Shown: positions 1 through 7,693, counted from the first letter of the stretch. The stretch is DNA of 11,164 bases from Avichristensenella sp031549105 (GCA_031549105.1 JAVBQK010000071.1:1-11164); one strand, 5' to 3'. Notes: generated by a model not told the origin, from the sequence alone. Program-made: numbers and translations.

Positions 1-712
1 CTTCAACCAGATGAGTGAGAAGCTTGAGCACCTGGATATGTCCAGAAACGAGTTCGTCTCCAACGCGTCACACGAGCTGAAGACCCCGCTGGCGACGATG
101 AAGATCATGCTGGAATCGATGATTTACCAGGAGGACATGGACCCCGGCCTGCGCACCGAGTTCATGACCGATATCAATAAGGAACTGGACCGCCTCAGCC
201 AGATTGTCACCGACCTTCTGACGCTGGTGCGCAGCGATACCAACGCCTATGAGCTGCAGCGCAAGGACATCCTGCTGCGCGAGCTGGTACGGGATACCCT
301 GCACCGGCTGGAGCCTCTTTCCAATGAAAATGGGCAGACGATAGAGCTGCGCGCGCAGGGTGATATTCCCATCTTCGCCGACCCGGCAAAGCTCCAGCAG
401 GTGGTCTACAACCTGGCGGACAACGCGCTGAAGTACTCCCCCAAGGGCGGCAAGGTGCGCGTGACGCTCAAGCAGGATGGCAAGCAGGCCATTCTAGAGG
501 TTACGGACAACGGCCCCGGCATTCCCAAGAAGGATCAGCCACATATTTTCGATCGTTTCTATCGCGTGGACAAGGCCCGCGCGCGCACCACGGGCGGCAA
601 CGGGCTAGGCCTGTCCATCGTGCACCAGGCCGTGATGCAGCACGGCGGCAGCGTCTCCGTGCGCAGCGAAGAGGGCAAGGGTGCAACGTTCCGCGTGGAG
701 CTCCCGCTTTGA
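1..712 (+). CDS. Sensor histidine kinase, C-terminal part (5' end outside window)
   Basis: Membrane sensor kinase of a two-component system, which autophosphorylates on His and passes the phosphate to a response regulator. The frame is open from base 2 (F-N-Q-M-S-E-K-L), which looks like the end of a HAMP linker, so the sensor, membrane and most of the HAMP region lie upstream. Numbered from the Met at base 11: H-box with phospho-acceptor His21 (SHELKTP); N-box NLADNALKYSP around 134-143; G1 box DNGPGIP at 166-172; F-box IFDRFYRVD at 179-187; G2 box GGNGLGLSIV at 195-204. All catalytic elements are present, so the kinase should be active. The order HAMP-HisKA-HATPase_c is that of the PhoR/WalK/MtrB-like class. 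The response regulator is not in view and is probably just upstream. The next gene follows after 20 bases and encodes a lipoprotein, a plausible accessory of this kinase. Class is certain; the signal sensed is unknown. Confidence 0.95.
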   Translation, partial: FNQMSEKLEHLDMSRNEFVSNASHELKTPLATMKIMLESMIYQEDMDPGLRTEFMTDINKELDRLSQIVTDLLTLVRSDTNAYELQRKDILLRELVRDTLHRLEPLSNENGQTIELRAQGDIPIFADPAKLQQVVYNLADNALKYSPKGGKVRVTLKQDGKQAILEVTDNGPGIPKKDQPHIFDRFYRVDKARARTTGGNGLGLSIVHQAVMQHGGSVSVRSEEGKGATFRVELPL

Positions 713-723
713 CGGGGCGGGAT

Positions 724-728
724 GGAGG
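724..728 (+). promoter_or_regulatory. Ribosome-binding site of the single-GerMN lipoprotein
   Basis: GGAGG lies 4 bases before the ATG at 733. It supports this ATG over the in-frame TTG at 709, which would overlap the kinase stop codon and has no comparable site. The choice gives a classic short lipoprotein signal peptide. Confidence 0.7.
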
Positions 729-732
729 AAGC

Positions 733-1728
733 ATGGCATTGACAAAGAGATTCAAATACGCATGGGCGGCACTGGCTGTGGCGGGCATCTGCCTGCTGGG
801 CGGCTGCGCCGCCTTTCCGGGTGCGGCCACGCAGAATACGGCGGCCGTAGATGCGACGCACGATGCGCTGCTGCCGGAGATTTCGCCGCTGGCGAGCGCA
901 GCCCCGTGGGAGGAGCGCACCGTGTCGCTCTATTTCCGCATGCGCGACGAAGCAATGCTCGCCCGGGAGGAGCGGAGCATCCCGCTGTACTCCGATATGC
1001 GGCTGGAGAAGGTGCTCATCGAATCGCTGATCGAAGGCCCCAGCCCCAGCTCGCTCGACCTCACCAGCCCGTTCATCCCCGGCACGCGTGTGATTTCAAT
1101 CACCGAAAGCGGATCACTGCTGCTGGTTACCCTTAGCCAGGCGTTTCTCGATACGCCGCTGGATGCGCCGACCCAGTGGCAGAGCGACCCCGTCTGGCGT
1201 AGGGAGGTGCTGCTGCGCCGCCGTCTGGCGCTCGCCTCCATCGTCAACACCATCACCGAGGCCACCAGCTTTACCGCCGTGCAGCTGCTTGTACAGGAGA
1301 ACCCATCGGACATGCACGGCGAGCGCATCTCGCGCCAGCACCTTTACGAAGTCTTTGACGGCGATCCGCTGCTGACACCTGTCTCGCGCGATGAATCGGT
1401 TATCCTCACCCACCACAACACCGCCGCCGTTATCCTGGACTGCTGGCTGCAAAAGGATTTTGCGCGCCTATACAGGCTTGTCGCCTCGCCCCCGACAGAG
1501 GCCGCATTTACAGAAGAGGTTCTTTCCTACTCCCGCACGCTGACCAACTACAGCCTTTCCCCGGGCACCGTATCGGCGGATGGGCAGCGGGCCGTTTTGG
1601 TGGTCAACCTCACGTTCCTGGACGGCGGGGCCGCCAATGTTGTAGGCTACACCATCTCCCTCATGCAGGAAAACGGCCTATGGAAGATCGAATACCCGGC
1701 GCTGCTCCGGCTGATGGAGGCGACCTGA
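733..1728 (+). CDS. Lipoprotein with one GerMN domain and an NTF2-like C-terminal domain
   Basis: 331 residues from the ATG at 733. The N-terminus has a basic start, a hydrophobic stretch and lipobox LGGC, giving lipidated Cys25 on the outer face of the membrane. Residues about 63-190 fit the GerMN domain: VSLYFRM strand, LIEGP turn around 99-103, IPGTRVISI near 115-123, a VTLSQAF segment, then a helix ending NTITE. GerMN domains occur in the B. subtilis germination and sporulation protein GerM and in actinobacterial LpqB; they bind partners rather than catalyse. Residues about 227-323 look like an NTF2/DUF4878-type fold: helix VILDCWLQKDFARLY, then strands ending GLWKIEYPAL. It lies between the kinase and a second GerMN lipoprotein whose start abuts its stop codon, so a role in the kinase's extracellular sensing is a reasonable inference. 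A direct role in germination is possible but nothing nearby requires it. Confidence 0.85.
   Translation: MALTKRFKYAWAALAVAGICLLGGCAAFPGAATQNTAAVDATHDALLPEISPLASAAPWEERTVSLYFRMRDEAMLAREERSIPLYSDMRLEKVLIESLIEGPSPSSLDLTSPFIPGTRVISITESGSLLLVTLSQAFLDTPLDAPTQWQSDPVWRREVLLRRRLALASIVNTITEATSFTAVQLLVQENPSDMHGERISRQHLYEVFDGDPLLTPVSRDESVILTHHNTAAVILDCWLQKDFARLYRLVASPPTEAAFTEEVLSYSRTLTNYSLSPGTVSADGQRAVLVVNLTFLDGGAANVVGYTISLMQENGLWKIEYPALLRLMEAT
1716..1720 (+). promoter_or_regulatory. Ribosome-binding site of the triple-GerMN lipoprotein
   Basis: GGAGG inside the last codons of the upstream gene, 8 bases before the ATG at 1729. The upstream TGA (1726-1728) directly abuts this ATG, which suggests coupled translation of the two lipoproteins. 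Confidence 0.75.
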
Positions 1729-3225
1729 ATGCGCAATAGACTGCTCGCCCTGATGCTCTGCGCCTCGCTGCTCCTCACGGGGTGCGCCAGCGCGCTGCCT
1801 GGGGCGAATAGAACGGATAACCCCGCGCTGCCCTCCGCCCGGCCCGGCCCACCCGCCCCCGTTGGCGACAGCCAGACCCCGCGCGACACCAACGTCATTC
1901 TGCATATTCCCGATCCCACCGCATCAAGGCTGACGGCCATCATGCGCGCTATCACCGTGCAGTCGGGCCAGTCACTGGAAAACGCGTGCATCGAGGCATT
2001 GCTGTTTGAGATCAACGAAACAGGGTTTTCCTCGTCTACCCAGCCACTGCAACTGGCGCTGGTCTCCAACGCGGTGGAAACCACCGGTGACCTGGCGACC
2101 GTCAACCTGTCCCGCGCGGTGCGTTCGCTGTCGCTATCGGGTCAGGCAATGTTCGCGCTGCAGGTGGCCATCACCAAAACGCTCACCGAGCTGCCCGGCA
2201 TCCGCTATGTCAATGTGCTCGTCGGCGGCCAGGACATAGGCTTTTCCTTCGGCGCACTGCCCACAGGCGTGATGGCGCGCTATCCTGGGGTGGATATCGC
2301 CACCTATTGGAACCAGATTGAAACGCAGCGCGTGCTGAACAACCTGGAGCTGCAGAAGACCGCGTCGCTCTACTTCGTCACAGCCGACGGCCAATGGCTG
2401 CTGGGTGAGGCGCGCGATATCACCTTCCCCACGCGTACGCCCGCCGTCTATGCACGGGTGCTGCTGGAGGAACTAAGCCGCGGCGCGCTGCAAATTACGG
2501 ATGCCAAGAGGCTGGTGCCTGAGTCTGCATATTTCGACCGTGATCCCGTCTATTCAGAGGCCGAGCAACTGATCGAAATATACTGCCGTGCAGAGATTGA
2601 CGGCGAGCTGATGCGGCGCGGCGCAACGCGGGCAATGCTGTTTTCCTCCATCTGCTACACGCTGTGCAGCTTCATCCCGGTACTAAACGGCGTGAAGATC
2701 TACATTGACGATGAATTGATCAGCACGATGATGCTGATGAACGGCGAGGAACTAACCACCACGAACGGCATCATGCAGCGCGAGCACTTCGCGGCGCTGG
2801 CAGCGGACACCTGCACGATCTACTTCCCCCTGGCGGATGGCACGGGCCTGCGCGCCGTCCAGCGTGCCATCCCGCAGCGGTACCGCACGCAGCCAAGGGC
2901 GCTGCTTCGGGAACTGACCGATCCGCCCAAAGACGCGTCGCTGGCCCCGGTGTTTCCCGAGGAAATCACCGATGCGGACTTCCTGAGCCTGCAGGTTCTG
3001 GACGATACCGCGCTGATCAACCTCTCTCCCGCCTTTGCGGCTGCCTGCGAGGAGATGTCGGGTAACGACGAGCGCAACATGATATACGCCATTGTGAACA
3101 CACTGACGGAGGTATCGGGCATCCGCCGCGTCCGTTTCTACGTGGACGGCCAGGTACAGGATGCGCTCGCGGGAACGCTCTTCATGGGCGGGGAGTTCCT
3201 GCGGCATTCCGGTTTGATAAGATGA
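1729..3225 (+). CDS. Lipoprotein with three tandem GerMN-like domains
   Basis: 498 residues. The signal peptide ends in lipobox LTGC with lipidated Cys19, followed by a Pro/Ala-rich linker to about residue 50. Three copies of a GerMN-like unit can be aligned by eye: about 52-184 (VNLSRAV, then TLTELPGIRYVNVLV), about 210-350 (TASLYF, LLEELSRG, then NGVKIYIDDE) and about 360-498 (CTIYFPLADG, LLRELTDPP, INLSPAF, NTLTEVSGIRRVRFYVDGQ). In each, a helix ending in a T-L-T-E or equivalent segment leads into a strand of the form hxVxxhhxG. The third unit is the most canonical, while the first lacks a clear xLYF strand and is the most divergent. GerM itself has two GerMN domains, so three is longer than usual. 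Expected location is the outer face of the cytoplasmic membrane. With its neighbour it probably forms an extracellular sensor or scaffold for the upstream kinase; function is otherwise unknown. Confidence 0.8.
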   Translation: MRNRLLALMLCASLLLTGCASALPGANRTDNPALPSARPGPPAPVGDSQTPRDTNVILHIPDPTASRLTAIMRAITVQSGQSLENACIEALLFEINETGFSSSTQPLQLALVSNAVETTGDLATVNLSRAVRSLSLSGQAMFALQVAITKTLTELPGIRYVNVLVGGQDIGFSFGALPTGVMARYPGVDIATYWNQIETQRVLNNLELQKTASLYFVTADGQWLLGEARDITFPTRTPAVYARVLLEELSRGALQITDAKRLVPESAYFDRDPVYSEAEQLIEIYCRAEIDGELMRRGATRAMLFSSICYTLCSFIPVLNGVKIYIDDELISTMMLMNGEELTTTNGIMQREHFAALAADTCTIYFPLADGTGLRAVQRAIPQRYRTQPRALLRELTDPPKDASLAPVFPEEITDADFLSLQVLDDTALINLSPAFAAACEEMSGNDERNMIYAIVNTLTEVSGIRRVRFYVDGQVQDALAGTLFMGGEFLRHSGLIR

Positions 3226-3226
3226 T

Positions 3227-3233
3227 AAAGGAG
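3227..3233 (+). promoter_or_regulatory. Ribosome-binding site that selects the start at 3240
   Basis: AAAGGAG, 6 bases before the ATG at 3240. A second in-frame ATG at 3222 overlaps the upstream stop as ATGA but has no suitable site at normal distance, so 3240 is preferred. The difference is only six residues. Confidence 0.75.
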
Positions 3234-3239
3234 CTGAAC

Positions 3240-4331
3240 ATGCGCCGTATCCTGGATATTCGTACCCTGACCCCCGTGCGCAACTGGAAATGGACACGGG
3301 CGGTGAAACTTTTTTTGCAAGAACAGGCGGACGGCGGCGTCATTCTGCGCGACAAAGAAGTGCCCCGCGCGCTCGCGGATGTAAAGGCGCTGCTGATCGA
3401 CGCGACGCTGGTGATGGAAGGCTGGAATGCCGTGCGCATGGCGGCCGCGCCGCTGGAAGCGTGCGACCTGGACCAGTTCCGCCGCCAGGGCTCGTGGATG
3501 ATGCTGGCCGCCGGCGTTGCGTTGGGCTGTGACGGCTACGCGCCGCTGGTGGAGTTTGTGCGGGAGCTGAACTTTGAGAGCGGACGCATGGCGCGGCAAT
3601 ACCCGCGTGTGGAGGCCCTCCCCTATGACGACGACCGCCGCATGGAAACGACCGTACACCGGGACGCGGGCGGTCTGCGCGCCTATGCCAAGGGCGATCC
3701 GGAATCCGTGCTCCTTCGCTGCACGCAGGTGTTGGACGGGCGCGAGCGCCCGCTGACGGATGAGGATCGCAAGGCCATTCTGGAAAGTGCACAGGAAATG
3801 GAATCAGTAGGGCTGGAAACGCTGTCGTTTGCAACCAGATGGGTCGACACCCCGGGCGAGTATGAAACCGAAATGGTGTTCCTCGGCACCGTCGGCATGG
3901 GTGACCTGGTCAAACCCGACATCCCCGATGCAATGGAAGCGCTGCGCAAAGCAGGCGTCCGGCCCACGCTATTTTCCGAGACGGCGCTGCTGCCTGCCGC
4001 GGTGCGCGCGGGCGGCCTGCTGCGCGAGGCGGCGGATGTGCTTTTCGCGTCGGAGCTGGAGTCCCTGGATGGCTCCGCGCTGCGCGCCGCCGTACAGGGC
4101 GCGGATGCGTTTCTGGGCATGGATACCGCACAGCGCGGCCGCCTGATGCGCGCGCTGCGTGCCGATGGACCTGTCGCAGCCATTCTCCCCGCGCCGGATG
4201 GGCGTATCTACGTAACGCTCGGGCGCGGCGCGGTCGCCGATGCCGCCATTGCCAAGGGAGCACTGCTGGGCGTGGCGAAGCTGCTGATGGATTGCAAGGC
4301 GCTGCGAGACGAGCACGCCCAGGAAACATAA
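3240..4331 (+). CDS. Soluble P-type ATPase-like pseudoenzyme (P and N domains only, catalytic motifs degenerate)
   Basis: 363 residues with no convincing membrane helix. The protein follows the cytoplasmic P-N-P layout of Ca2+-type P-type ATPases. Residues 33-58 (GVILRDKEVPRALADVKALL, then IDATLV) match the segment leading into the phosphorylation loop; Asp54 is kept but DKTGT has become DATLV. The N domain includes YPRVEALPYDDDRRM (121-135, like the PFDSxRKxM motif), the AYAKGDPESVL stretch (K151 equals the conserved KGAPE lysine) and PLTDEDRKAIL. The second P-domain half has FLGTVGMGD (like FLGLVGMxDPPR), AGVRPTLFSET where TGD is expected, TAQRGRLMRAL in place of the PxxK segment, and ILPAPDGRIYVTL where TGDGVNDAPAL should be. 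Transport is impossible without the membrane domain, and ATP hydrolysis is unlikely. The frame is intact with a good ribosome site, so it is a maintained gene, not a decaying one. It could sense nucleotides or act as a regulatory partner; this is inference. Homology rests on motif order read by eye. Confidence 0.75.
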   Translation: MRRILDIRTLTPVRNWKWTRAVKLFLQEQADGGVILRDKEVPRALADVKALLIDATLVMEGWNAVRMAAAPLEACDLDQFRRQGSWMMLAAGVALGCDGYAPLVEFVRELNFESGRMARQYPRVEALPYDDDRRMETTVHRDAGGLRAYAKGDPESVLLRCTQVLDGRERPLTDEDRKAILESAQEMESVGLETLSFATRWVDTPGEYETEMVFLGTVGMGDLVKPDIPDAMEALRKAGVRPTLFSETALLPAAVRAGGLLREAADVLFASELESLDGSALRAAVQGADAFLGMDTAQRGRLMRALRADGPVAAILPAPDGRIYVTLGRGAVADAAIAKGALLGVAKLLMDCKALRDEHAQET

Positions 4332-4369
4332 AGCACCGCAGACTTATCGCCCCGCATTTCACTTATACA

Positions 4370-4376
4370 AAGGAGG
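4370..4376 (+). promoter_or_regulatory. Ribosome-binding site of comEC
   Basis: AAGGAGG, 6 bases before the ATG at 4383. The 51-base gap upstream (4332-4382) shows no hairpin with a T-run, so read-through from the upstream gene is expected. Confidence 0.8.
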
Positions 4377-4382
4377 AGCGCC

Positions 4383-6680
4383 ATGTTGCGGCGTGTTTCC
4401 TGGCCCGCGCCCTCTTTTTTTCGGCGGCGGGCGCTGATGTGCGGGGCCTTGGGGTTGTCGGCGGGCATTGCACTTGCAAGGCCCATGCCGTATGCGCCGT
4501 GGATGTGGGCCATTCCCGCCGCGCTATTGCTGCTCGGCGGGCTTTTACGCAGGTTCCGCAGGGTTTTCGCCGCGCTGCTTCTGCTGGGATGTGTCGCGCT
4601 GGGGATTGCACGCGGCGGCATGGAGCTAACTGTGCCTGCATTGCCAAAGGCCGGCCGTTGGGTGGCTGAGGGCACGGTTGATGGTCCGGTCAACAAGAGC
4701 GAAAAGGCCGTGATGTTCTTTCTCCGCGATGTGCGCGTGCAGGGAGACGATGGCGGCTGGACGGATATTGATACCAAGCTATACTGCTATTATGCGACCA
4801 CCAGTGCATCCTCGCTCTTCCACGGCCAGCGCGTGACCGTGCAGGGCACGGCATACCTTGCCCAGTCAGCGCGCAACCCCGGCGGATTTGACCAGAAAAC
4901 ATGGCTCGCGCAAAACGGCGCGCATGCGCGCATGTACCTGAATGCCGCGCCAAAGCGAACGGCGCAGGCCGGGTTCAGCCTGCGCGGCACCGCGCTGTCC
5001 ATCAGCGAGTCGCTGGGACAGCGGATTGACGCGGTGTTCGGCGGCGCATCTTCCGTTGTACGGGCCATGGTGATTGGCGAAAGCAAGGAAGTGCCGGACG
5101 AGTGGTACGCCTGGATGAGCGACAGCGGCATTGTTCACCTGCTGTCGGTGTCCGGCCTGCATGTGGGGCTGTGGTTTGTGTTGCTCAGCTTCCTGCTGCG
5201 GCCTGTGCCGGTTTCTCCACGCGTGCGGTGGGTCCTGCTCGCCGTTCTGCTGGCCGCGTACGCGCTGATCACGGGCCTTCGGGCGTCGGTCCTCCGGGCA
5301 GCGATCATGCTGCTGGCAGTGCAGGGTGGGCAGGTGGCAAAGCGCAAGGTTGACCCACTGACCTCCATTTCACTCGCGGCAGGGTTGATCCTGTTGTTTC
5401 GCCCGCTGGATCTGTTCGCCGCCGGGTTTCAGCTGTCGTTCACGGCGGTGCTGGGCATCGTGCTCCTGCGCCCCACCCTGAAGCGTGCACTGGGGCTGAA
5501 GCCCGAGGCCATCGCGGATACGTTCTACACTACGCTGTCCGCGCAGCTGGGCATTCTGCCCGCTTCATCTTTCTGGTTCGGCCGCGTGTCGCTCATTGGC
5601 CTTGTCTCCAACCTGATTGCCGTTCCCATCGCCGGGTTTATCATCCCCGTCGCCGTGGGCACGTTGCTGCTGGACGCCGTGTGGACCCCGCTCGGCTGGC
5701 TGCTGGTACACTCTGCGCGCGGGTTGGTAGCCGCGCTGCTGGTTATCGCGAAGTTCTCCGCCGCCGTGCCATTCGCCATTGCGCGGGTCGGCGCGTTTTC
5801 GCCATGGGCGATGGCGGCATACTTTTGCTGCATGCTGCTGTGTTCCTCCGCGACCATCTGGCGGTGGCGCACGCGGCTTGCGGCGATGGGCGTATCGCTG
5901 TGCGTGGTGGTTTCGGCGGGCGTGCTGCGCGGCGATTTTGCCGTGCGCTACGTGCAGCTCGACGTTGGGCAGGCGCTGTCTGGCGTGCTGCACGCGGGCG
6001 GCAAGACATACGTGTACGACTGCGGCGACACGAATAGCGACCTGACCGAGTATCTGGCCTTTACAGGATCGCGTGCGGACGGGCTGTTCCTCAGCCACCC
6101 GCACCAGGACCACATCGGCGGCCTAACGGAGCTGCTGGACGCGGGCATTCGCATCGGCACGCTGTACGTGCCTGCAAACGCCACCGCCTTCGGCGCGGAA
6201 TCCGGCTACGAAGCGCTGCTGGAGCGGGTGCGGCTGACCGGCACGGAGATTGTTGAGGTAGCCGCGGGCGACGAATTAGTCCTGGGCGGGCTAAACGCGA
6301 CTGTTGTCGCGCCGTCCCGTGAGGTGCTGCGCGGTAGCGACCCGAACGACCGCTCCATCGTGCTTCTGATCGAAATAGGCGAGCATGCGCTGCTGCTGTG
6401 TGGCGACGCGGATGGCTCTGCGGAACCGCTGGGCGTCGACTGCGACGTGTTGCAGGTGGCGCACCACGCAAGCGCCAACGCGGCGGGCACCGCTTTCCTG
6501 CGGGACGCCACGCCGGATATCGCGCTGATCTCTGTTGGCCGCAACAGCTATGGCCACCCCAATGCCGCTACCCTTGCCCGGCTGGAAGATGCAGGCGCGG
6601 ATATCTACCTCACGCAGGATTCGGGCGCGCTCACGTTGTATTTTGGCAATAGCATACGGGTGGAGGCTTACTGTCCATGA
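4383..6680 (+). CDS. comEC: ComEC/Rec2-family DNA internalisation channel
   Basis: 765 residues, close to the usual length. ComEC is the polytopic membrane protein through which one DNA strand enters the cytoplasm during natural transformation. Order of parts: N-terminal membrane helices (about 17-77); an OB-fold-like DUF4131 region (about 90-190) with NPGGFDQKTWL; the Competence membrane domain (about 220-500) with the signature HLLSVSGLHVGL at 252-263 and GLRASVLRAAIM at 298-309; and a C-terminal metallo-beta-lactamase domain (about 520-765). The latter has the metal motif SHPHQDHIGG (His572, His574, Asp576, His577), GDADG near 674-678, VAHHAS near 692-697 and VGRNSYGHP near 718-726. Deviations from common forms are GQAL for GQGD and HHAS for HHGS. 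Usual partners comEA and comEB are not adjacent; a P-type ATPase-like gene precedes it instead. The stop overlaps the holA start by ATGA. Family assignment is firm; actual competence is unproven. Confidence 0.95.
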   Translation: MLRRVSWPAPSFFRRRALMCGALGLSAGIALARPMPYAPWMWAIPAALLLLGGLLRRFRRVFAALLLLGCVALGIARGGMELTVPALPKAGRWVAEGTVDGPVNKSEKAVMFFLRDVRVQGDDGGWTDIDTKLYCYYATTSASSLFHGQRVTVQGTAYLAQSARNPGGFDQKTWLAQNGAHARMYLNAAPKRTAQAGFSLRGTALSISESLGQRIDAVFGGASSVVRAMVIGESKEVPDEWYAWMSDSGIVHLLSVSGLHVGLWFVLLSFLLRPVPVSPRVRWVLLAVLLAAYALITGLRASVLRAAIMLLAVQGGQVAKRKVDPLTSISLAAGLILLFRPLDLFAAGFQLSFTAVLGIVLLRPTLKRALGLKPEAIADTFYTTLSAQLGILPASSFWFGRVSLIGLVSNLIAVPIAGFIIPVAVGTLLLDAVWTPLGWLLVHSARGLVAALLVIAKFSAAVPFAIARVGAFSPWAMAAYFCCMLLCSSATIWRWRTRLAAMGVSLCVVVSAGVLRGDFAVRYVQLDVGQALSGVLHAGGKTYVYDCGDTNSDLTEYLAFTGSRADGLFLSHPHQDHIGGLTELLDAGIRIGTLYVPANATAFGAESGYEALLERVRLTGTEIVEVAAGDELVLGGLNATVVAPSREVLRGSDPNDRSIVLLIEIGEHALLLCGDADGSAEPLGVDCDVLQVAHHASANAAGTAFLRDATPDIALISVGRNSYGHPNAATLARLEDAGADIYLTQDSGALTLYFGNSIRVEAYCP

Positions 6681-7687
6681 CGCATGATGAGTTTTTCGCG
6701 GAGATCAAGCGCGGTCAGGCGCGCTGTGTGTACCTCTTCCAAGGGGAGGAGGAGTATATCAAGCAAAAGGCGCTGGAAGCGCTGCGAAAGCTGCTGCTGC
6801 CCGAGGGGCTAGAGGCGCTGAACGAGACGATCCTGCAAAACCCCTCCGCCTCAGACATCATTGCCGCGGCGGAAACGCTGCCCATGATGGCCGACCGGCG
6901 GCTGGTGCTCGTGCGGGACAGCACGCTGCTGCTCTCCGGCAAAGCCGCGAATGAAGCCGAGGATAGCGCGCGGCTGGCTGAATACTTCAAGCAGCCGCCG
7001 GAGACCACTAGCATCGTCTTTTACTGCCGCAGTGCGCCGGACGGACGCAAAAAGCTCTCCCAGGCGCTGGGGAAGATGGCGACGGTCGTCCACTTCGATA
7101 AGCTGGCAGACGCCGCACTCGCCAAGTGGATGCATTCGCAGCTGCGCCCACAGGGCAAAACCATCTCGCCCGACAATGCCGCGCTGCTCGCGTTCACCGC
7201 CGGGCGGGAACTGCTCATCCTCTCGCAGGAACTTTCCAAGCTCGCCGGATATTTGGGCGAGCGCCAGGAGGTCACGCGCGCGGACATTGAAGCCGTGGTC
7301 ACCCCGTCGCTGGAGTGCACGGTTTTCCAACTGGTGGACGCGCTGGTCGCCGGCAATGAAGCCGAGGCGTTCGGCCTGCTCCGCATCATGCTGGAGAACG
7401 GCGAGGCGCGCATCGGCATCCTGGCGATGATGGCGCGCCAATACAGAAACCTGCTGCACCTCAAGCTGATGCAGCAGGCCAATCTATCGCAGAATGAACT
7501 TCAAACCAAGCTGGGCGTACCGCCGTTCGCGATGCGCAGGCTGATCGCGCAGGCCAGGGACCTCAGCGCGGATACGCTCCGCACGCGGCTGGACCTGTGC
7601 GTGGATACCGACTACGCGATCAAGAGCGGCAAGATGCGCGAGGATATCGCGCTGGAGCGGGCAATGCTCAGGCTCTGCACCCGCTAG
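6677..7687 (+). CDS. holA: DNA polymerase III subunit delta (clamp loader)
   Basis: 336 residues, normal for the family. Delta is the clamp-loader subunit that opens the beta sliding clamp so it can be placed on DNA. The N-terminal domain (about 15-140) shows CVYLFQGEEEYIKQKAL and LPMMADRRLVLVR, typical of HolA. The middle and C-terminal parts include SQELSKLAGYLGE (183-195), VFQLVDALVAGN (216-227), ARQYRNLLHLK and the closing TDYAIKSGKMREDIALERAM. As usual for delta, no Walker A motif is present, unlike gamma/tau. The ATG overlaps the comEC stop, with GGAGG at 6662-6666 inside comEC, so the two are translationally coupled; comEC-holA adjacency is common in Firmicutes. No terminator is visible after its TAG, and the convergent regulator gene ends 6 bases further on. 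Confidence 0.95.
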   Translation: MTHDEFFAEIKRGQARCVYLFQGEEEYIKQKALEALRKLLLPEGLEALNETILQNPSASDIIAAAETLPMMADRRLVLVRDSTLLLSGKAANEAEDSARLAEYFKQPPETTSIVFYCRSAPDGRKKLSQALGKMATVVHFDKLADAALAKWMHSQLRPQGKTISPDNAALLAFTAGRELLILSQELSKLAGYLGERQEVTRADIEAVVTPSLECTVFQLVDALVAGNEAEAFGLLRIMLENGEARIGILAMMARQYRNLLHLKLMQQANLSQNELQTKLGVPPFAMRRLIAQARDLSADTLRTRLDLCVDTDYAIKSGKMREDIALERAMLRLCTR

Positions 7688-7693
7688 GCGCAA

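Noticed and set aside
709..732. TTG start for the first GerMN lipoprotein, overlapping the kinase stop
   Set aside because: It adds eight polar residues before the signal peptide and has no good ribosome site; the ATG at 733 has GGAGG and a normal lipoprotein start.
3310..3316. Runs of seven T near the starts of the P-type-like gene and of comEC (4415-4421) as phase-variation sites
   Set aside because: Seven-base runs coding Phe/Leu are ordinary; there is no sign of slippage or of an alternative frame.
3240..4331. Reading this as a truncated pseudogene of a P-type ATPase
   Set aside because: Over 360 codons are open, the ribosome site is well placed, both P-domain halves and the N domain are kept with no membrane remnants, and gene spacing is tight. 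Random decay would not remove only the membrane parts so cleanly.
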